Origin: an uncultured Sulfurimonas sp.
Lineage (GTDB): Bacteria; Campylobacterota; Campylobacteria; Campylobacterales; Sulfurimonadaceae
Direction of reading: 5' to 3'
Length of the DNA stretch: 64,000 nucleotides
NCBI RefSeq assembly: GCF_963662755.1
Contig: NZ_OY759725.1
Location: 1,625,781 to 1,689,780 of the forward strand
Made by a program: the position numbers and the translations under genes. Positions 45,386 to 53,974 of this stretch are shown piece by piece. The notes under the pieces were generated by a model. The model saw nothing but the letters and a program-made list of their open reading frames with translations. It was not told where the DNA came from and ran no database searches. Each line of letters begins with the position of its first letter. The stretch's first letter is position 1.

Positions 45386-45406
45386 TTGCACAAAAGTGGC
45401 ACAGTT
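45386..45406 (+). other. Right-end repeat, candidate integrase arm site
   Basis: TTGCACA and GCACAGTT separated by 6 bases, matching the left-end pair at 24136-24158 in orientation and sequence. It lies between the integrase gene and the attR core. Confidence 0.5.
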
Positions 45407-45454
45407 AAAAGTCTTAGTCCTATTTTATAGGGTTAGATGGACTTTTTCCCACCA

Positions 45455-45508
45455 TTGAGGGGGTAGTGCCTTACGGGTGTGAGAGTTCAAATCTCTCCGA
45501 TCGCACCA
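45455..45508 (+). pseudogene. 3' half of host tRNA-Leu(GAG) with attR core
   Basis: Starts with the loop TTGAGGG (attR core 45455-45461), then the 3' anticodon strand GGTAG, a long variable arm, the T arm GAGAG-TTCAAAT-CTCTC, the 3' acceptor strand CGATCGC and ACCA. Joined to 23815-23852 it makes an 85-nt class II tRNA with every stem paired. By itself it lacks the acceptor 5' strand and D arm, so it cannot be functional. Confidence 0.88.
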
Positions 45509-45570
45509 CTCTTTACTTCCTGAATAAACTTCTTTGTTATCTTAAAAAATTATGATACATATAAAAAAAA

Positions 45571-45610
45571 TATAATGCTAGTTTTGCAAAAAGATATAAC
45601 TTGCTATAAT
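45571..45610 (+). promoter_or_regulatory. Two -10-like TATAAT boxes before the lipoprotein-nfo genes
   Basis: TATAAT occurs at 45571-45576 (AAATATAATGCTAG) and at 45605-45610 (GCTATAATCTTATTTATG). The second would start transcription at about the ATG at 45618, giving a leaderless or near-leaderless message; the first would give a leader of about 35 bases. Confidence 0.45.
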
Positions 45611-45617
45611 CTTATTT

Positions 45618-46091
45618 ATGAAATATTTATTAATTACATTTATTCTTTTGTTTAGCGCTTGTAGTACTAAGAATTATGAGATTACTAAAACAAAAGTTAT
45701 TATTATAAAATCTCCAAAGATTAAGTTTGCAGACATTGGTTATATAAGAAATACCGGTAAATCTATAGAATTAGAGCTTTTTGTGGCTGGAAAGATGATA
45801 GAAAAAATTACCATTAACCATCTGATATGTACAAGTGAAGGGTGTATGACAAAGGGCGGTTTTAATGAAGATTATTTGCATGAGTCATATCCTTTAGGAA
45901 TATTACAAAATATAATTTTAGGAAATGCGATATATGAAGGTAAAAATAAGACTGATTTAGAAGATGGTTTTGAGCAACATATAGAAGATGAAAACGTAAA
46001 TATAAGATATAAAGTGAGTAAAAATGTAACTTTCTTTAAAGATATGAAAAATAAAATAATATTTAAATTCAAGGATATAAATAATGACTAG
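45618..46091 (+). CDS. Predicted lipoprotein of unknown function
   Basis: 157 residues. A lipoprotein signal peptide ([13 protein letters not shown], lipobox FSAC) places it in the periplasm or outer membrane. The mature region has a Cys pair ([13 protein letters not shown]) and is otherwise not recognised. No Shine-Dalgarno is visible before ATG 45618. It overlaps nfo by 8 bases. Confidence 0.75.
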   Translation: MKYLLITFILLFSACSTKNYEITKTKVIIIKSPKIKFADIGYIRNTGKSIELELFVAGKMIEKITINHLICTSEGCMTKGGFNEDYLHESYPLGILQNIILGNAIYEGKNKTDLEDGFEQHIEDENVNIRYKVSKNVTFFKDMKNKIIFKFKDINND

Positions 46092-46935
46092 TAAAAAATT
46101 TGTAGGAGCGCATACATCAGCTAGTGGTGGGGTTTTTAACGCCGTCACAAACGCACAAAAAATAGGAGCTAAGGCTTTTGCACTATTTACAAAAAATCAA
46201 AGACAGTGGGTGGCAAAAGATTTAGATGCTCAAACTATAGATAAATTTAAATATGCACTTCAAGAGAGCGGAATTTTACCAAAGCATGTGTTACCACACG
46301 ACTCATACCTTATAAATCTTGGACATCCTGAAGTAGATAAATTAGAAAAATCACGATTGGCTTTTGTGGATGAACTTCAAAGATGCGAACAGCTTGGACT
46401 AGATCGTTTGAACTTTCATCCTGGTAGCCATCTAAAACTTATAAGTGAAGATGAGTGTTTGAGAGTGATTTCAGAGTCTATAAATATGGCGCTTGATAAA
46501 ACAGACTCAGTTAAAGCAGTTATAGAAAACACCGCAGGGCAGGGTAGCAACCTTGGATATACGTTTGAGCAACTTGCACAAATTATAGATAAAGTAGAAG
46601 ATAAAAGTAGAGTCGGCATCTGTATAGACACTTGTCATATGTTTGTAGCAGGTTACGATATACGAACAAGAGAGGCCTACGATAAAACATGGAATGACTT
46701 TGGAAATATTGTTGGATTTGAGTATTTAATGGGAATGCATATTAATGATTCAAAACCACCATTAGGTTCTAAAAAAGATAGACATCATTCTATAGGTAAG
46801 GGTGAAATAGGACTTGATGCTTTCGGATTTATCATGAATGATGATAGAATGAATGATATACCGCTTATACTTGAAACCATAGATGATAGCATCTGGAAAG
46901 AAGAGATAGAGTTACTTTATTCACTTGAAAATTAA
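46084..46935 (+). CDS. nfo: Endonuclease IV (AP endonuclease)
   Basis: 283 residues, full length. It cuts abasic sites in base-excision repair. TIM-barrel metal motifs are intact: [16 protein letters not shown] (Glu ligand), [15 protein letters not shown] (Asp and His ligands) and [17 protein letters not shown]. The start overlaps the lipoprotein gene and has AAGGATATAA upstream. Confidence 0.97.
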   Translation: MTSKKFVGAHTSASGGVFNAVTNAQKIGAKAFALFTKNQRQWVAKDLDAQTIDKFKYALQESGILPKHVLPHDSYLINLGHPEVDKLEKSRLAFVDELQRCEQLGLDRLNFHPGSHLKLISEDECLRVISESINMALDKTDSVKAVIENTAGQGSNLGYTFEQLAQIIDKVEDKSRVGICIDTCHMFVAGYDIRTREAYDKTWNDFGNIVGFEYLMGMHINDSKPPLGSKKDRHHSIGKGEIGLDAFGFIMNDDRMNDIPLILETIDDSIWKEEIELLYSLEN

Positions 46936-46984
46936 GCTAACAATGTGTAGTATTGTTACTGATTTTTTTAAATAAGGGGAAAAA

Positions 46985-48259
46985 ATGAAAAAAATTGCTC
47001 TATTATCATTGGTGGCTAGTTCGATGTTGATGGCTGGGGGATATAAAATTCCAGAAACATCATTAAATGCTGTAGCACTAAGTGCTGCAAATATTGCACA
47101 TACAAAAAGTGCAGATGCAGCTTATTATAATCCTGCAAATATGGTTTTTATGGAAGATAAAAATCATCTTGAAGCAGATTTAACATATATTGGCCTAGAT
47201 GCTATTAAGTATAAAGGTTCGATTATTACACCAAAAAGCGCTACTGTTGTTGCAGGACAAGACCTTGATTCTAAGAGTGAAAAATTCTTAGTTCCTTCTA
47301 TCCATTATGTATCTGGTAAAGCTGGAGAGACTCGAATAGGTTTAAGTATTACAGCTCCTGGTGGATTGTCTAAGAGATGGGATAAAGAACCTGCAAGAAC
47401 TTCAGCGGAAGAATTTACACTTGAGATAGTAGAGATAAATCCAACTGTAGCTATTCCAATAAACGACAAAGTTGCATTTGCATTTGGATTTAGAATTGTT
47501 CATACTTCTGGTGTTGTAAAGAGTAGTGGGACATCAGAGGTTAATGCCACCCCTCCTTTATATAGTACTCTAACAAGAGATTTAACGGGTGATTCTATTG
47601 ATTATGGTTACAACTTTGCACTTGCTTATAAGCCTACAAAAGATTTAGAGATGGCTTTTACGTATCGTTCTCAAGTGAACCTAACAGTTGAGGGTGATGC
47701 AAAACTAAGTTCTACTGCAGTACCTGCAGGCTTAATTCCAGCAGGTTCATACGATGGAATAGCTAGTGTTACTATTCCTCTTCCTGCTACAGCTTCTTTA
47801 GCTTTAGCTTATACATTTCCATCAAAGACTACAGTTGAATTTGTTTATGAGAGAAATATGTGGTCTGCATACAAAGATTTAGATTTTGATTATGATGGTA
47901 CGATTACACATCCTATATTAACATCAGCTTTTGATGTTGCTAAACCTAAAAACTGGAATGACACAAATGCTTTTCGCTTAGGTGTTACTCAAGAATTAGA
48001 TAGTATGACTTTGATGGCGGGTGCTGTTTATGATGAATCACCAGTTCCAGATGAGACTATAGGCTTTGAACTTCCTGATTCAAACTCTATCTCAGTATCT
48101 TTGGGTGGGCGTTATCAAATAAATGATAAACTAGACTTTGGATTGTCTGCTCTTTACTCTATGAGAGAGAGTAGAAGTGTTAAAAATGATAGTTTAGATG
48201 GCGAATTTTCAGATGGTAACGTACTTATAGTTTCCACAGGAATAGGTTATAAATTTTAA
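46985..48259 (+). CDS. FadL/OmpP1-type outer-membrane transport protein
   Basis: 424 residues with a signal peptide (KKIALLSLVASSMLMAGG) and a beta-barrel. The hallmark GYKIPETSLNAVALSAANIAHT and ADAAYYNPANMVFM near the N-terminus fit FadL-type hydrophobic-compound channels, whose N-terminal hatch fills the barrel. It ends in an aromatic residue (GIGYKF), as outer-membrane proteins do. The substrate is not known. AAGGGGAAAAA lies before the ATG. Confidence 0.88.
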   Translation: MKKIALLSLVASSMLMAGGYKIPETSLNAVALSAANIAHTKSADAAYYNPANMVFMEDKNHLEADLTYIGLDAIKYKGSIITPKSATVVAGQDLDSKSEKFLVPSIHYVSGKAGETRIGLSITAPGGLSKRWDKEPARTSAEEFTLEIVEINPTVAIPINDKVAFAFGFRIVHTSGVVKSSGTSEVNATPPLYSTLTRDLTGDSIDYGYNFALAYKPTKDLEMAFTYRSQVNLTVEGDAKLSSTAVPAGLIPAGSYDGIASVTIPLPATASLALAYTFPSKTTVEFVYERNMWSAYKDLDFDYDGTITHPILTSAFDVAKPKNWNDTNAFRLGVTQELDSMTLMAGAVYDESPVPDETIGFELPDSNSISVSLGGRYQINDKLDFGLSALYSMRESRSVKNDSLDGEFSDGNVLIVSTGIGYKF

Positions 48260-48267
48260 GGATTTAA

Positions 48268-50004
48268 TTGAAAATATTAGTTGATTTTTTACAAAATAAA
48301 AAAATAGATAAGTCTCAAATATTTGCACAACTAAAATGTAGTGTAAATGAGGCGTTAATGCTTCAAAATTTAGCAAAAAAATATATGGAAGGTCAAGATG
48401 ATGTACTTGTCTTGGAGTTATTAAGTGAACTTTTTGCAAGTAATAGTTTTGAGCATCTAGAGCATTTAAAAGAGGTAAAAGTACTTTTAGAGTTAGGTTG
48501 GATACATCAACAGAGTTTTGCTCCTGTAAAAGTGTCAGAAATTACACCATTAGAACTATTAAATACAGCGGTTGGCTTAACTCCCTCTTTTTTAAAACTT
48601 CTTCAAGATGGTGCTAGTGAAGTTGACTTACCAGATATAAAACCATATACTGACCACTTAGAGTATCTTCAAGATCAATTTTTTCGTATAGAACTTTATC
48701 AAAAAATGAGTACTATTCGTCAAGATGTTCATGAGCACTCTTTAGGCATAGATAGAATACAGCATAAACTTCAGTTATTAGAAAAAAGAATAGCTCAAAG
48801 AGTTGAGCAAACTTCCGAAAAACTTGTCTTAGATAAATTCTTTAAACAAAAAAAGTTTCAAATCAAAGAAGAGATTATATTTTTAGCACTTCTGCGTGAA
48901 GAATATAGTTCTACGGATACATCTTTGAGAGAGATGAATGCACTTATAGATTTAATCTCTTTAGATGAGTATGAGCGTATAAAAAATCGTTCACTTTTAG
49001 AAGAGGGATCAAGTCTTTTAAATGATGGAATAATTGATTATGAAGAGATGTTAAATCCATTTGGTGGCATCTCAAGGGCTTTTTATATAGTAGATGAAGT
49101 TCTTCAAAGTATCATTCATCCACAAAAAAATAAAAAAGTTAGAAGATTAAAACTAAATGCACTTATAGATGATCAAGATATTTTTGAACTTATAGAGCCT
49201 GAAACATCCTTAGAAGATGTAGTTCTTGCACAAGAGACACAAACAACACTTCAAAACCTAATGCGTCAAGTAGATAAAGAAGTTATAAATCGTTTAGTTG
49301 CTTGGGGTATCAAAGACAAAAAAAGCGGTATAGATGCAAGGATAATTTTTTATGGACATGCTGGAACTGGTAAAACAATGACAGCCTACTCTTTAGCAAA
49401 ATCTTTAAAACGTCAAGTTTTAGCTTTTGATTGTTCAAAAATTCTTTCTATGTATGTGGGAGAAAGTGAAAAAAATGTTCGTAAAATTTTTGATACATTT
49501 TATGATTTAAGTGAAAAAACAAAATCAGAACCAATTTTGTTACTAAATGAAGCAGATCAATTTTTAGGTGCAAGATCTAGCGGGGTAACAAGCGGGTCTG
49601 ATCAGATGCACAATCAGATGCAAAATATCTTTTTAGAACAAATTGAAAACTTTAGAGGTATGCTTATAGCTACAACAAATTTGCTTGAAAACATAGACAA
49701 AGCTTTCTCAAGACGTTTTAATTATAAGATAGAGTTTAAAAAACCAAATGAAACACAAAGAGTAGAACTATGGGAGAAGATGCTTCCTGTTAATGCTCCT
49801 TATGAGGAATCTTTTGATTTTAAAGAACTTGCAAAGTACTCTTTAACGGGTGGTCAAATTAGTTTGATAATAAAAAATACAGCATATAAAGTTGCTGTAA
49901 CTGAAAATCCTATCTTTACTTTAGAAGATTTTATAAGTGAAATTAAAAGAGAAAAAGATGCAAACTTTGATAGTGAAAAATCTATGGGATTTTTAAATAA
50001 GTAA
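48268..50004 (+). CDS. AAA+ ATPase, uncharacterised
   Basis: 578 residues, starting at TTG after AAGGATTTA. An N-terminal helical region of about 330 residues is followed by an AAA+ domain: Walker A GHAGTGKT (363-370), Walker B-like ILLLNEADQF with Asn in place of the first Asp, and arginine-finger region SRRFNYKIEF. It resembles FtsH/p97-type remodelling ATPases without a protease domain. Nine bases follow the porin stop, so they are probably co-transcribed. Partner proteins are unknown. Confidence 0.82.
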   Translation: MKILVDFLQNKKIDKSQIFAQLKCSVNEALMLQNLAKKYMEGQDDVLVLELLSELFASNSFEHLEHLKEVKVLLELGWIHQQSFAPVKVSEITPLELLNTAVGLTPSFLKLLQDGASEVDLPDIKPYTDHLEYLQDQFFRIELYQKMSTIRQDVHEHSLGIDRIQHKLQLLEKRIAQRVEQTSEKLVLDKFFKQKKFQIKEEIIFLALLREEYSSTDTSLREMNALIDLISLDEYERIKNRSLLEEGSSLLNDGIIDYEEMLNPFGGISRAFYIVDEVLQSIIHPQKNKKVRRLKLNALIDDQDIFELIEPETSLEDVVLAQETQTTLQNLMRQVDKEVINRLVAWGIKDKKSGIDARIIFYGHAGTGKTMTAYSLAKSLKRQVLAFDCSKILSMYVGESEKNVRKIFDTFYDLSEKTKSEPILLLNEADQFLGARSSGVTSGSDQMHNQMQNIFLEQIENFRGMLIATTNLLENIDKAFSRRFNYKIEFKKPNETQRVELWEKMLPVNAPYEESFDFKELAKYSLTGGQISLIIKNTAYKVAVTENPIFTLEDFISEIKREKDANFDSEKSMGFLNK

Positions 50005-50113
50005 AATATAAAGAAGATTTTGAAATGTACTTTAATATTAAGCAAAGTCTTTATCATCTATAAATTTTGTTAGAGAATTTGCAAAAAGTGCAAAAGATTA
50101 AAAGGAATTCATA

Positions 50114-50449
50114 ATGATTACAAGAAATAGGATAACTTGGAAATATTTTGACTTTGAATGCACAACGGTAGCATTAGCAGCAAGCATAAATGACATAGAA
50201 AACTTTGAGGCAAAGCAAAAAGAATCTGGAAATGAACATACTAAGATAGTATTGGAATTGCTCAAAGGAGAGATTAACACACTTAATGAGATGATGAGAA
50301 ATCATAATCTAGAAGATGATAAAACTGCTAAAGGTTTGTATAAAGAAATATTAAAAACAAATCTTGAGATGGCAATTAGTGATTATAAAGAACTAGAGTC
50401 AGAACTTTTTGGCATAAAAGAAGACGATAAAGTTTGGCCAAATAAATAA
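50114..50449 (+). CDS. Uncharacterised conserved-looking small protein
   Basis: 111 residues, helical and acidic (TALAASINDIENFEAKQKES and LKGEINTLNEMM). A perfect AAAAGGAATTC site precedes the ATG. No membrane segment or motif. No family recognised. Confidence 0.6.
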   Translation: MITRNRITWKYFDFECTTVALAASINDIENFEAKQKESGNEHTKIVLELLKGEINTLNEMMRNHNLEDDKTAKGLYKEILKTNLEMAISDYKELESELFGIKEDDKVWPNK

Positions 50450-50801
50450 AAATACGCTCTTATCAATAAGTTATAACTATATCATTACAAATGAGGTCAA
50501 ATCTCGTTTTTAAATTTTCCATAAATATGTAGATATATTTCACACTTTTATAATAATTTATATATAAATTAATCTATAAGTTAAGCAGATTTTTATCTTT
50601 TTTTACTTCTATTATTTACTAATGTTACAATTTTACACCCGTGTTACAAATAGCAAAAAATCATGTAGCGTTTAGTAGCACATTAAAATTATTCTTCTTT
50701 TAGCCTCGTAAATTTAATACTCTTTTTGATATAGTGCATTAACTGTTTTTTCTAGAATAATGCGATGAAACAAATGAAAAAATTATTTAAAGGTAGGTTA
50801 T
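50450..50801. other. Intergenic region upstream of the nuo operon
   Basis: 352 bases, no gene seen. It includes weak hairpins (GAG...CTC before TTTTT near 50485-50506) and -10-like boxes: TATAGT at 50730-50735 and TAGAAT at 50753-50758, either of which could drive nuoA. AAAGGTAGG at 50790-50798 is the nuoA ribosome site. Confidence 0.45.
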
Positions 50802-51191
50802 ATGGAGCATATTAGCACTGCAAATCCGTATTTTGGGGTATTCGTACTGTTTGTTGTAACGTTTGGTGCATTCACCGCTACAACAATTATTGCTCGCTTA
50901 GCGAGTCGTGCCTTAGCTGCAAAAGATAGTGAAAAGATTAAACTTTCAGTTTATGAGTGTGGACCTGAGGTCACAAGACAACCAAATAGAATATCACCGC
51001 AGTTTTATCTGTTTGCGTTACTTTTTTTACTGTTTGATGTAGAGATTATTTTTATGTTTCCATGGGCGGTTGACTTTAAACTACTAGGATGGTTTGGTTT
51101 CGCTGAAATGTTAATGTTTATTTTATTATTAACTATTGGATTCATATATGCATGGAAAAAAGGAGCCCTTGAATGGCACAACATAAAGTAA
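50802..51191 (+). CDS. nuoA: NADH-quinone oxidoreductase subunit A
   Basis: 129 residues with three membrane helices. The conserved [11 protein letters not shown] loop and [23 protein letters not shown] identify NuoA, which links membrane and peripheral arms of complex I. First gene of the operon; overlaps nuoB by 19 bases. Confidence 0.97.
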   Translation: MEHISTANPYFGVFVLFVVTFGAFTATTIIARLASRALAAKDSEKIKLSVYECGPEVTRQPNRISPQFYLFALLFLLFDVEIIFMFPWAVDFKLLGWFGFAEMLMFILLLTIGFIYAWKKGALEWHNIK

Positions 51192-51682
51192 ATTATACAC
51201 AAAACGCTGGCTTACCTGTAGCACTTACAAGTATAGACAAAATCGTTAACTGGGGTCGCTCAAATTCACTTTGGGCTCTTACATATGGTCTAGCATGTTG
51301 TGGTATTGAGATGATGGCATCTGGTGCTTCAAGATATGACTTTGACCGTTTTGGAACAATCTTTAGAGCATCTCCTCGTCAAGCAGATGTTATGATTGTT
51401 GCGGGAACTCTTACTAAAAAGCATGCTGAGTTTATTAAAAGACTATATGACCAAATGACTGAGCCAAGATGGGTTATATCTATGGGCTCTTGTGCAAATA
51501 CTGGTGGTATGTTTAACACTTATGCAACTGTTCAGGGTGCAGATAGAATTATTCCTGTAGATTTATATCTTCCAGGTTGTGCACCTCGTCCTGAGACTCT
51601 TCAGTATGGTGTTATGTTATTACAAAAAAAGATTCGTGCTAATCATGCATCTAAAGCACAAAAAGCAAAAAGGTTAATGTAA
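51173..51682 (+). CDS. nuoB: NADH-quinone oxidoreductase subunit B
   Basis: 169 residues. Holds the terminal N2 [4Fe-4S] cluster: the tandem cysteines in [10 protein letters not shown], then MGSCANTGG and PGCAPRPE provide the ligands. This passes electrons to quinone at the interface with NuoD. AAAGGAGCCC upstream lies inside nuoA. Confidence 0.97.
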   Translation: MAQHKVNYTQNAGLPVALTSIDKIVNWGRSNSLWALTYGLACCGIEMMASGASRYDFDRFGTIFRASPRQADVMIVAGTLTKKHAEFIKRLYDQMTEPRWVISMGSCANTGGMFNTYATVQGADRIIPVDLYLPGCAPRPETLQYGVMLLQKKIRANHASKAQKAKRLM

Positions 51683-52488
51683 TGAGAGCATATACACCCA
51701 AAGACAATGTACAGAAAAAAGCATACTATACAGATAGATTTTATAAATCTCCACAAGTTGCTAAAAGTGCACCTGAGAGTGATGAAGTTTTTAGTGCTGA
51801 TTTAGAAGCTATAAAGGCAAAGTTTGAAGTACTAGATGCATACATCCAAGTTGAACAGATGGTTGTATATATAAAACCAGAAGATAACTATGGTGTTTTA
51901 GAGTTAATGAAAGACAAACTTGGTTATTCACAACTTTCTGAGATGAGCGCAATAGATTGGTTAGCAGATAGAGATGGCTTTGAAGTTTTTTATCAGATGC
52001 TAAGCATGGCTAAGCGTAAACGTATTCGCATTAAAACTTTTATAAAAAAAGGTCAAGCTGTAAATTCAGTTGAAAAACTATTTCGCTCAGCAGATTGGTC
52101 AGAGAGAGAGATGTTCGATATGTTTGGTATAGAGGCAAACGGACATCCATTTATGAAAAGAATTCTTATGCCATATGATTGGCAAGGACATCCTCTTTTA
52201 AAAACTTATCCATTACAGGGTGATGAATTTGCTGCTTGGTACGAAGTAGATAAGATTTATGGCAAAGAAGCAAGAGAAGCAATAGGACCTGAAATCCGTG
52301 ATACTGCAAGAGTTGACAGATATGACTCACAAAGATTTGCTCGTTTAGGACATGAAGTACCTAAAGGAACAGAAATTACAGGAAATGAAGAGGCTCATAA
52401 AGAGTCATATCAAGAAGATGGCGGTGTTTTCTTGATTAAGAAATTAGACAAAGAGTCATCAGTTGTAATTGATGATCCTCAAAGATAG
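51682..52488 (+). CDS. nuoC: NADH-quinone oxidoreductase subunit C
   Basis: 268 residues, the 30-kDa structural subunit of the hydrophilic arm. ERE-type signature [43 protein letters not shown] is distinctive. It carries an N-terminal extension of about 45 residues and a C-terminal tail, both charged. Overlaps nuoB by one base (TAATG). Confidence 0.95.
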   Translation: MRAYTPKDNVQKKAYYTDRFYKSPQVAKSAPESDEVFSADLEAIKAKFEVLDAYIQVEQMVVYIKPEDNYGVLELMKDKLGYSQLSEMSAIDWLADRDGFEVFYQMLSMAKRKRIRIKTFIKKGQAVNSVEKLFRSADWSEREMFDMFGIEANGHPFMKRILMPYDWQGHPLLKTYPLQGDEFAAWYEVDKIYGKEAREAIGPEIRDTARVDRYDSQRFARLGHEVPKGTEITGNEEAHKESYQEDGGVFLIKKLDKESSVVIDDPQR

Positions 52489-52499
52489 GCGGTATAAAT

Positions 52500-53741
52500 A
52501 TGGCACAAGTAAAAAATAGATTAACACCGTTTTTTGAAAATATAACTTTTGATAGAGACGACAATGAGCTTATCTTAAATTTTGGTCCTCAGCATCCATC
52601 TGCACATGGTCAATTACGTTTAATGTTGCATCTTCAGCAGGAGATGATAGTTAAAGCTCATCCTGATATTGGATATCTTCATCGTGGTATGGAGAAAATG
52701 GCTGAAAACATGATTTACAATGAGTTCATGCCGACAACTGACCGTATGGACTATATTGCATCATCTTCAAACAACTATGGCTTTGCTCTTTCAGTTGAAA
52801 AGCTAATTGGTTTAGAAGTTCCTCGTCGTGCAAAAGTCATTCGTATGATGCTTTTAGAGATCAATCGTTTAATGAGTCATCTTTTTTGGTTAGCAACTAC
52901 TGCTCTTGATATCGGTGCAATGACAGTTTTCTTATTTGCTTTCCGTGAGAGAGAGTACTTGATGGATATTATTGAGGGTTATTGTGGAGCTAGACTAACA
53001 CACGCTGCTATTCGCATCGGTGGTGTTCCTTTAGATATTCAAGATAGTTTTATAGCTCAGTTAAAAGACTTTTTAGACAAGTTACCTCAAAATATTAAAG
53101 ATTATGAGGACCTTCTCGATACTAACCGCATCTGGTTAATGAGAATGGAAGAAGTTGGTACTATCTCTACTGAGATGGCACTATCATGGGGATGTACAGG
53201 TCCAATGCTTCGTGCATCTGGGGTGGCTTGGGATCTTCGTAAAGAAGAACCTTATGAGCTTTATGATGAAGTGGAATTTAACGTGCCATATTCAGATAAG
53301 GGTGATAACTTTGCAAGATATCGTGTTTACATGGAAGAGATGAGAGAGAGTGCAAAAATTCTTTATCAAACAATAGATATGTATCAAGAGTGTGTTAGAA
53401 ATGGACAGACAGAGTTAATGGCTCACTCTCCAAAATATATTTCAGCTCCAAAACTAGATATTATGACTCAAAATTACTCTCTTATGCAACACTTTGTTCT
53501 TGTAACTCAAGGTATGAGACCTCCTGTTGGGGAAGTTTATGTAGCAACTGAATCACCAAAAGGTGAGTTAGGTTTCTTCATAAACTCTCAAGGTGGACCA
53601 TATCCATACAGATTGAAACTTCGTGCTCCATCTTTTTGGCATACTGGTATTTTAACTGATTTGCTTCCGGGTCATTTTATTCCAGATGTTGTTTCAATAA
53701 TTGGTACGACTAATATCGTATTCGGGGAGGTTGACCGCTAA
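52500..53741 (+). CDS. nuoD: NADH-quinone oxidoreductase subunit D
   Basis: 413 residues, the 49-kDa subunit that forms the quinone pocket with Nuo[20 protein letters not shown], the quinone-site HRGMEKMAE, and the C-terminal FHxxxI-like [18 protein letters not shown] are intact. Separate from NuoC, unlike the fused NuoCD of enterobacteria. Confidence 0.97.
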   Translation: MAQVKNRLTPFFENITFDRDDNELILNFGPQHPSAHGQLRLMLHLQQEMIVKAHPDIGYLHRGMEKMAENMIYNEFMPTTDRMDYIASSSNNYGFALSVEKLIGLEVPRRAKVIRMMLLEINRLMSHLFWLATTALDIGAMTVFLFAFREREYLMDIIEGYCGARLTHAAIRIGGVPLDIQDSFIAQLKDFLDKLPQNIKDYEDLLDTNRIWLMRMEEVGTISTEMALSWGCTGPMLRASGVAWDLRKEEPYELYDEVEFNVPYSDKGDNFARYRVYMEEMRESAKILYQTIDMYQECVRNGQTELMAHSPKYISAPKLDIMTQNYSLMQHFVLVTQGMRPPVGEVYVATESPKGELGFFINSQGGPYPYRLKLRAPSFWHTGILTDLLPGHFIPDVVSIIGTTNIVFGEVDR

Positions 53742-53965
53742 TGAAAAGATATGATTTAAGACATTTAAAGTCTGATTTTGAACCTAGAATGAAAGAGATT
53801 TTAGATACTCATAGTGCAAAAGAAGTTGCAATATTTTTATTTGAAATTGGAGATTTTACTCCGATTCAAAAATCAGCAGATTTGGTAAAAGAGTGCGGTT
53901 ATGAGTTGATGAACTCTTTAAAATTTAACGAAGTCGATTGGACTATCGTGGCAAAAAAAGCTTAG
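53741..53965 (+). CDS. Small protein in the nuoE position
   Basis: 74 residues, far shorter than NuoE (about 165) and without its four [2Fe-2S] cysteines; the only Cys is in VKECGYELM. Overlaps nuoD by one base. Epsilonproteobacteria are known to lack normal NuoE and carry a small unrelated protein here, which probably supports an alternative electron-input module. Confidence 0.8.
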   Translation: MKRYDLRHLKSDFEPRMKEILDTHSAKEVAIFLFEIGDFTPIQKSADLVKECGYELMNSLKFNEVDWTIVAKKA

Positions 53966-53974
53966 GAATTTATT

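Larger units (their letters stand above)
23853..45461. mobile_element. Integrative (probably mobilisable) element of about 21.6 kb in tRNA-Leu(GAG)
   Basis: Bounded by the two halves of one tRNA gene with a 7-base direct repeat. A tyrosine integrase and an excisionase-like gene lie just inside the right end, as is usual. Similar TTGCACA...GCACAGTT sequences lie near both ends. The interior holds type 4 BREX genes, ardA, a plasmid-type rep, a relaxase candidate, a ParA-like gene, a methyltransferase homologue and small unknown genes, all visibly more AT-rich than the flanks. It also carries an intact tRNA-Leu(GAG). Boundaries are certain to within the 7-base core. Confidence 0.88.

Noticed and set aside
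23815-45508. A group I intron in the tRNA-Leu anticodon loop
   Set aside because: The insertion is about 21.6 kb with an integrase at its end and direct repeats, and no intron core motifs were seen.
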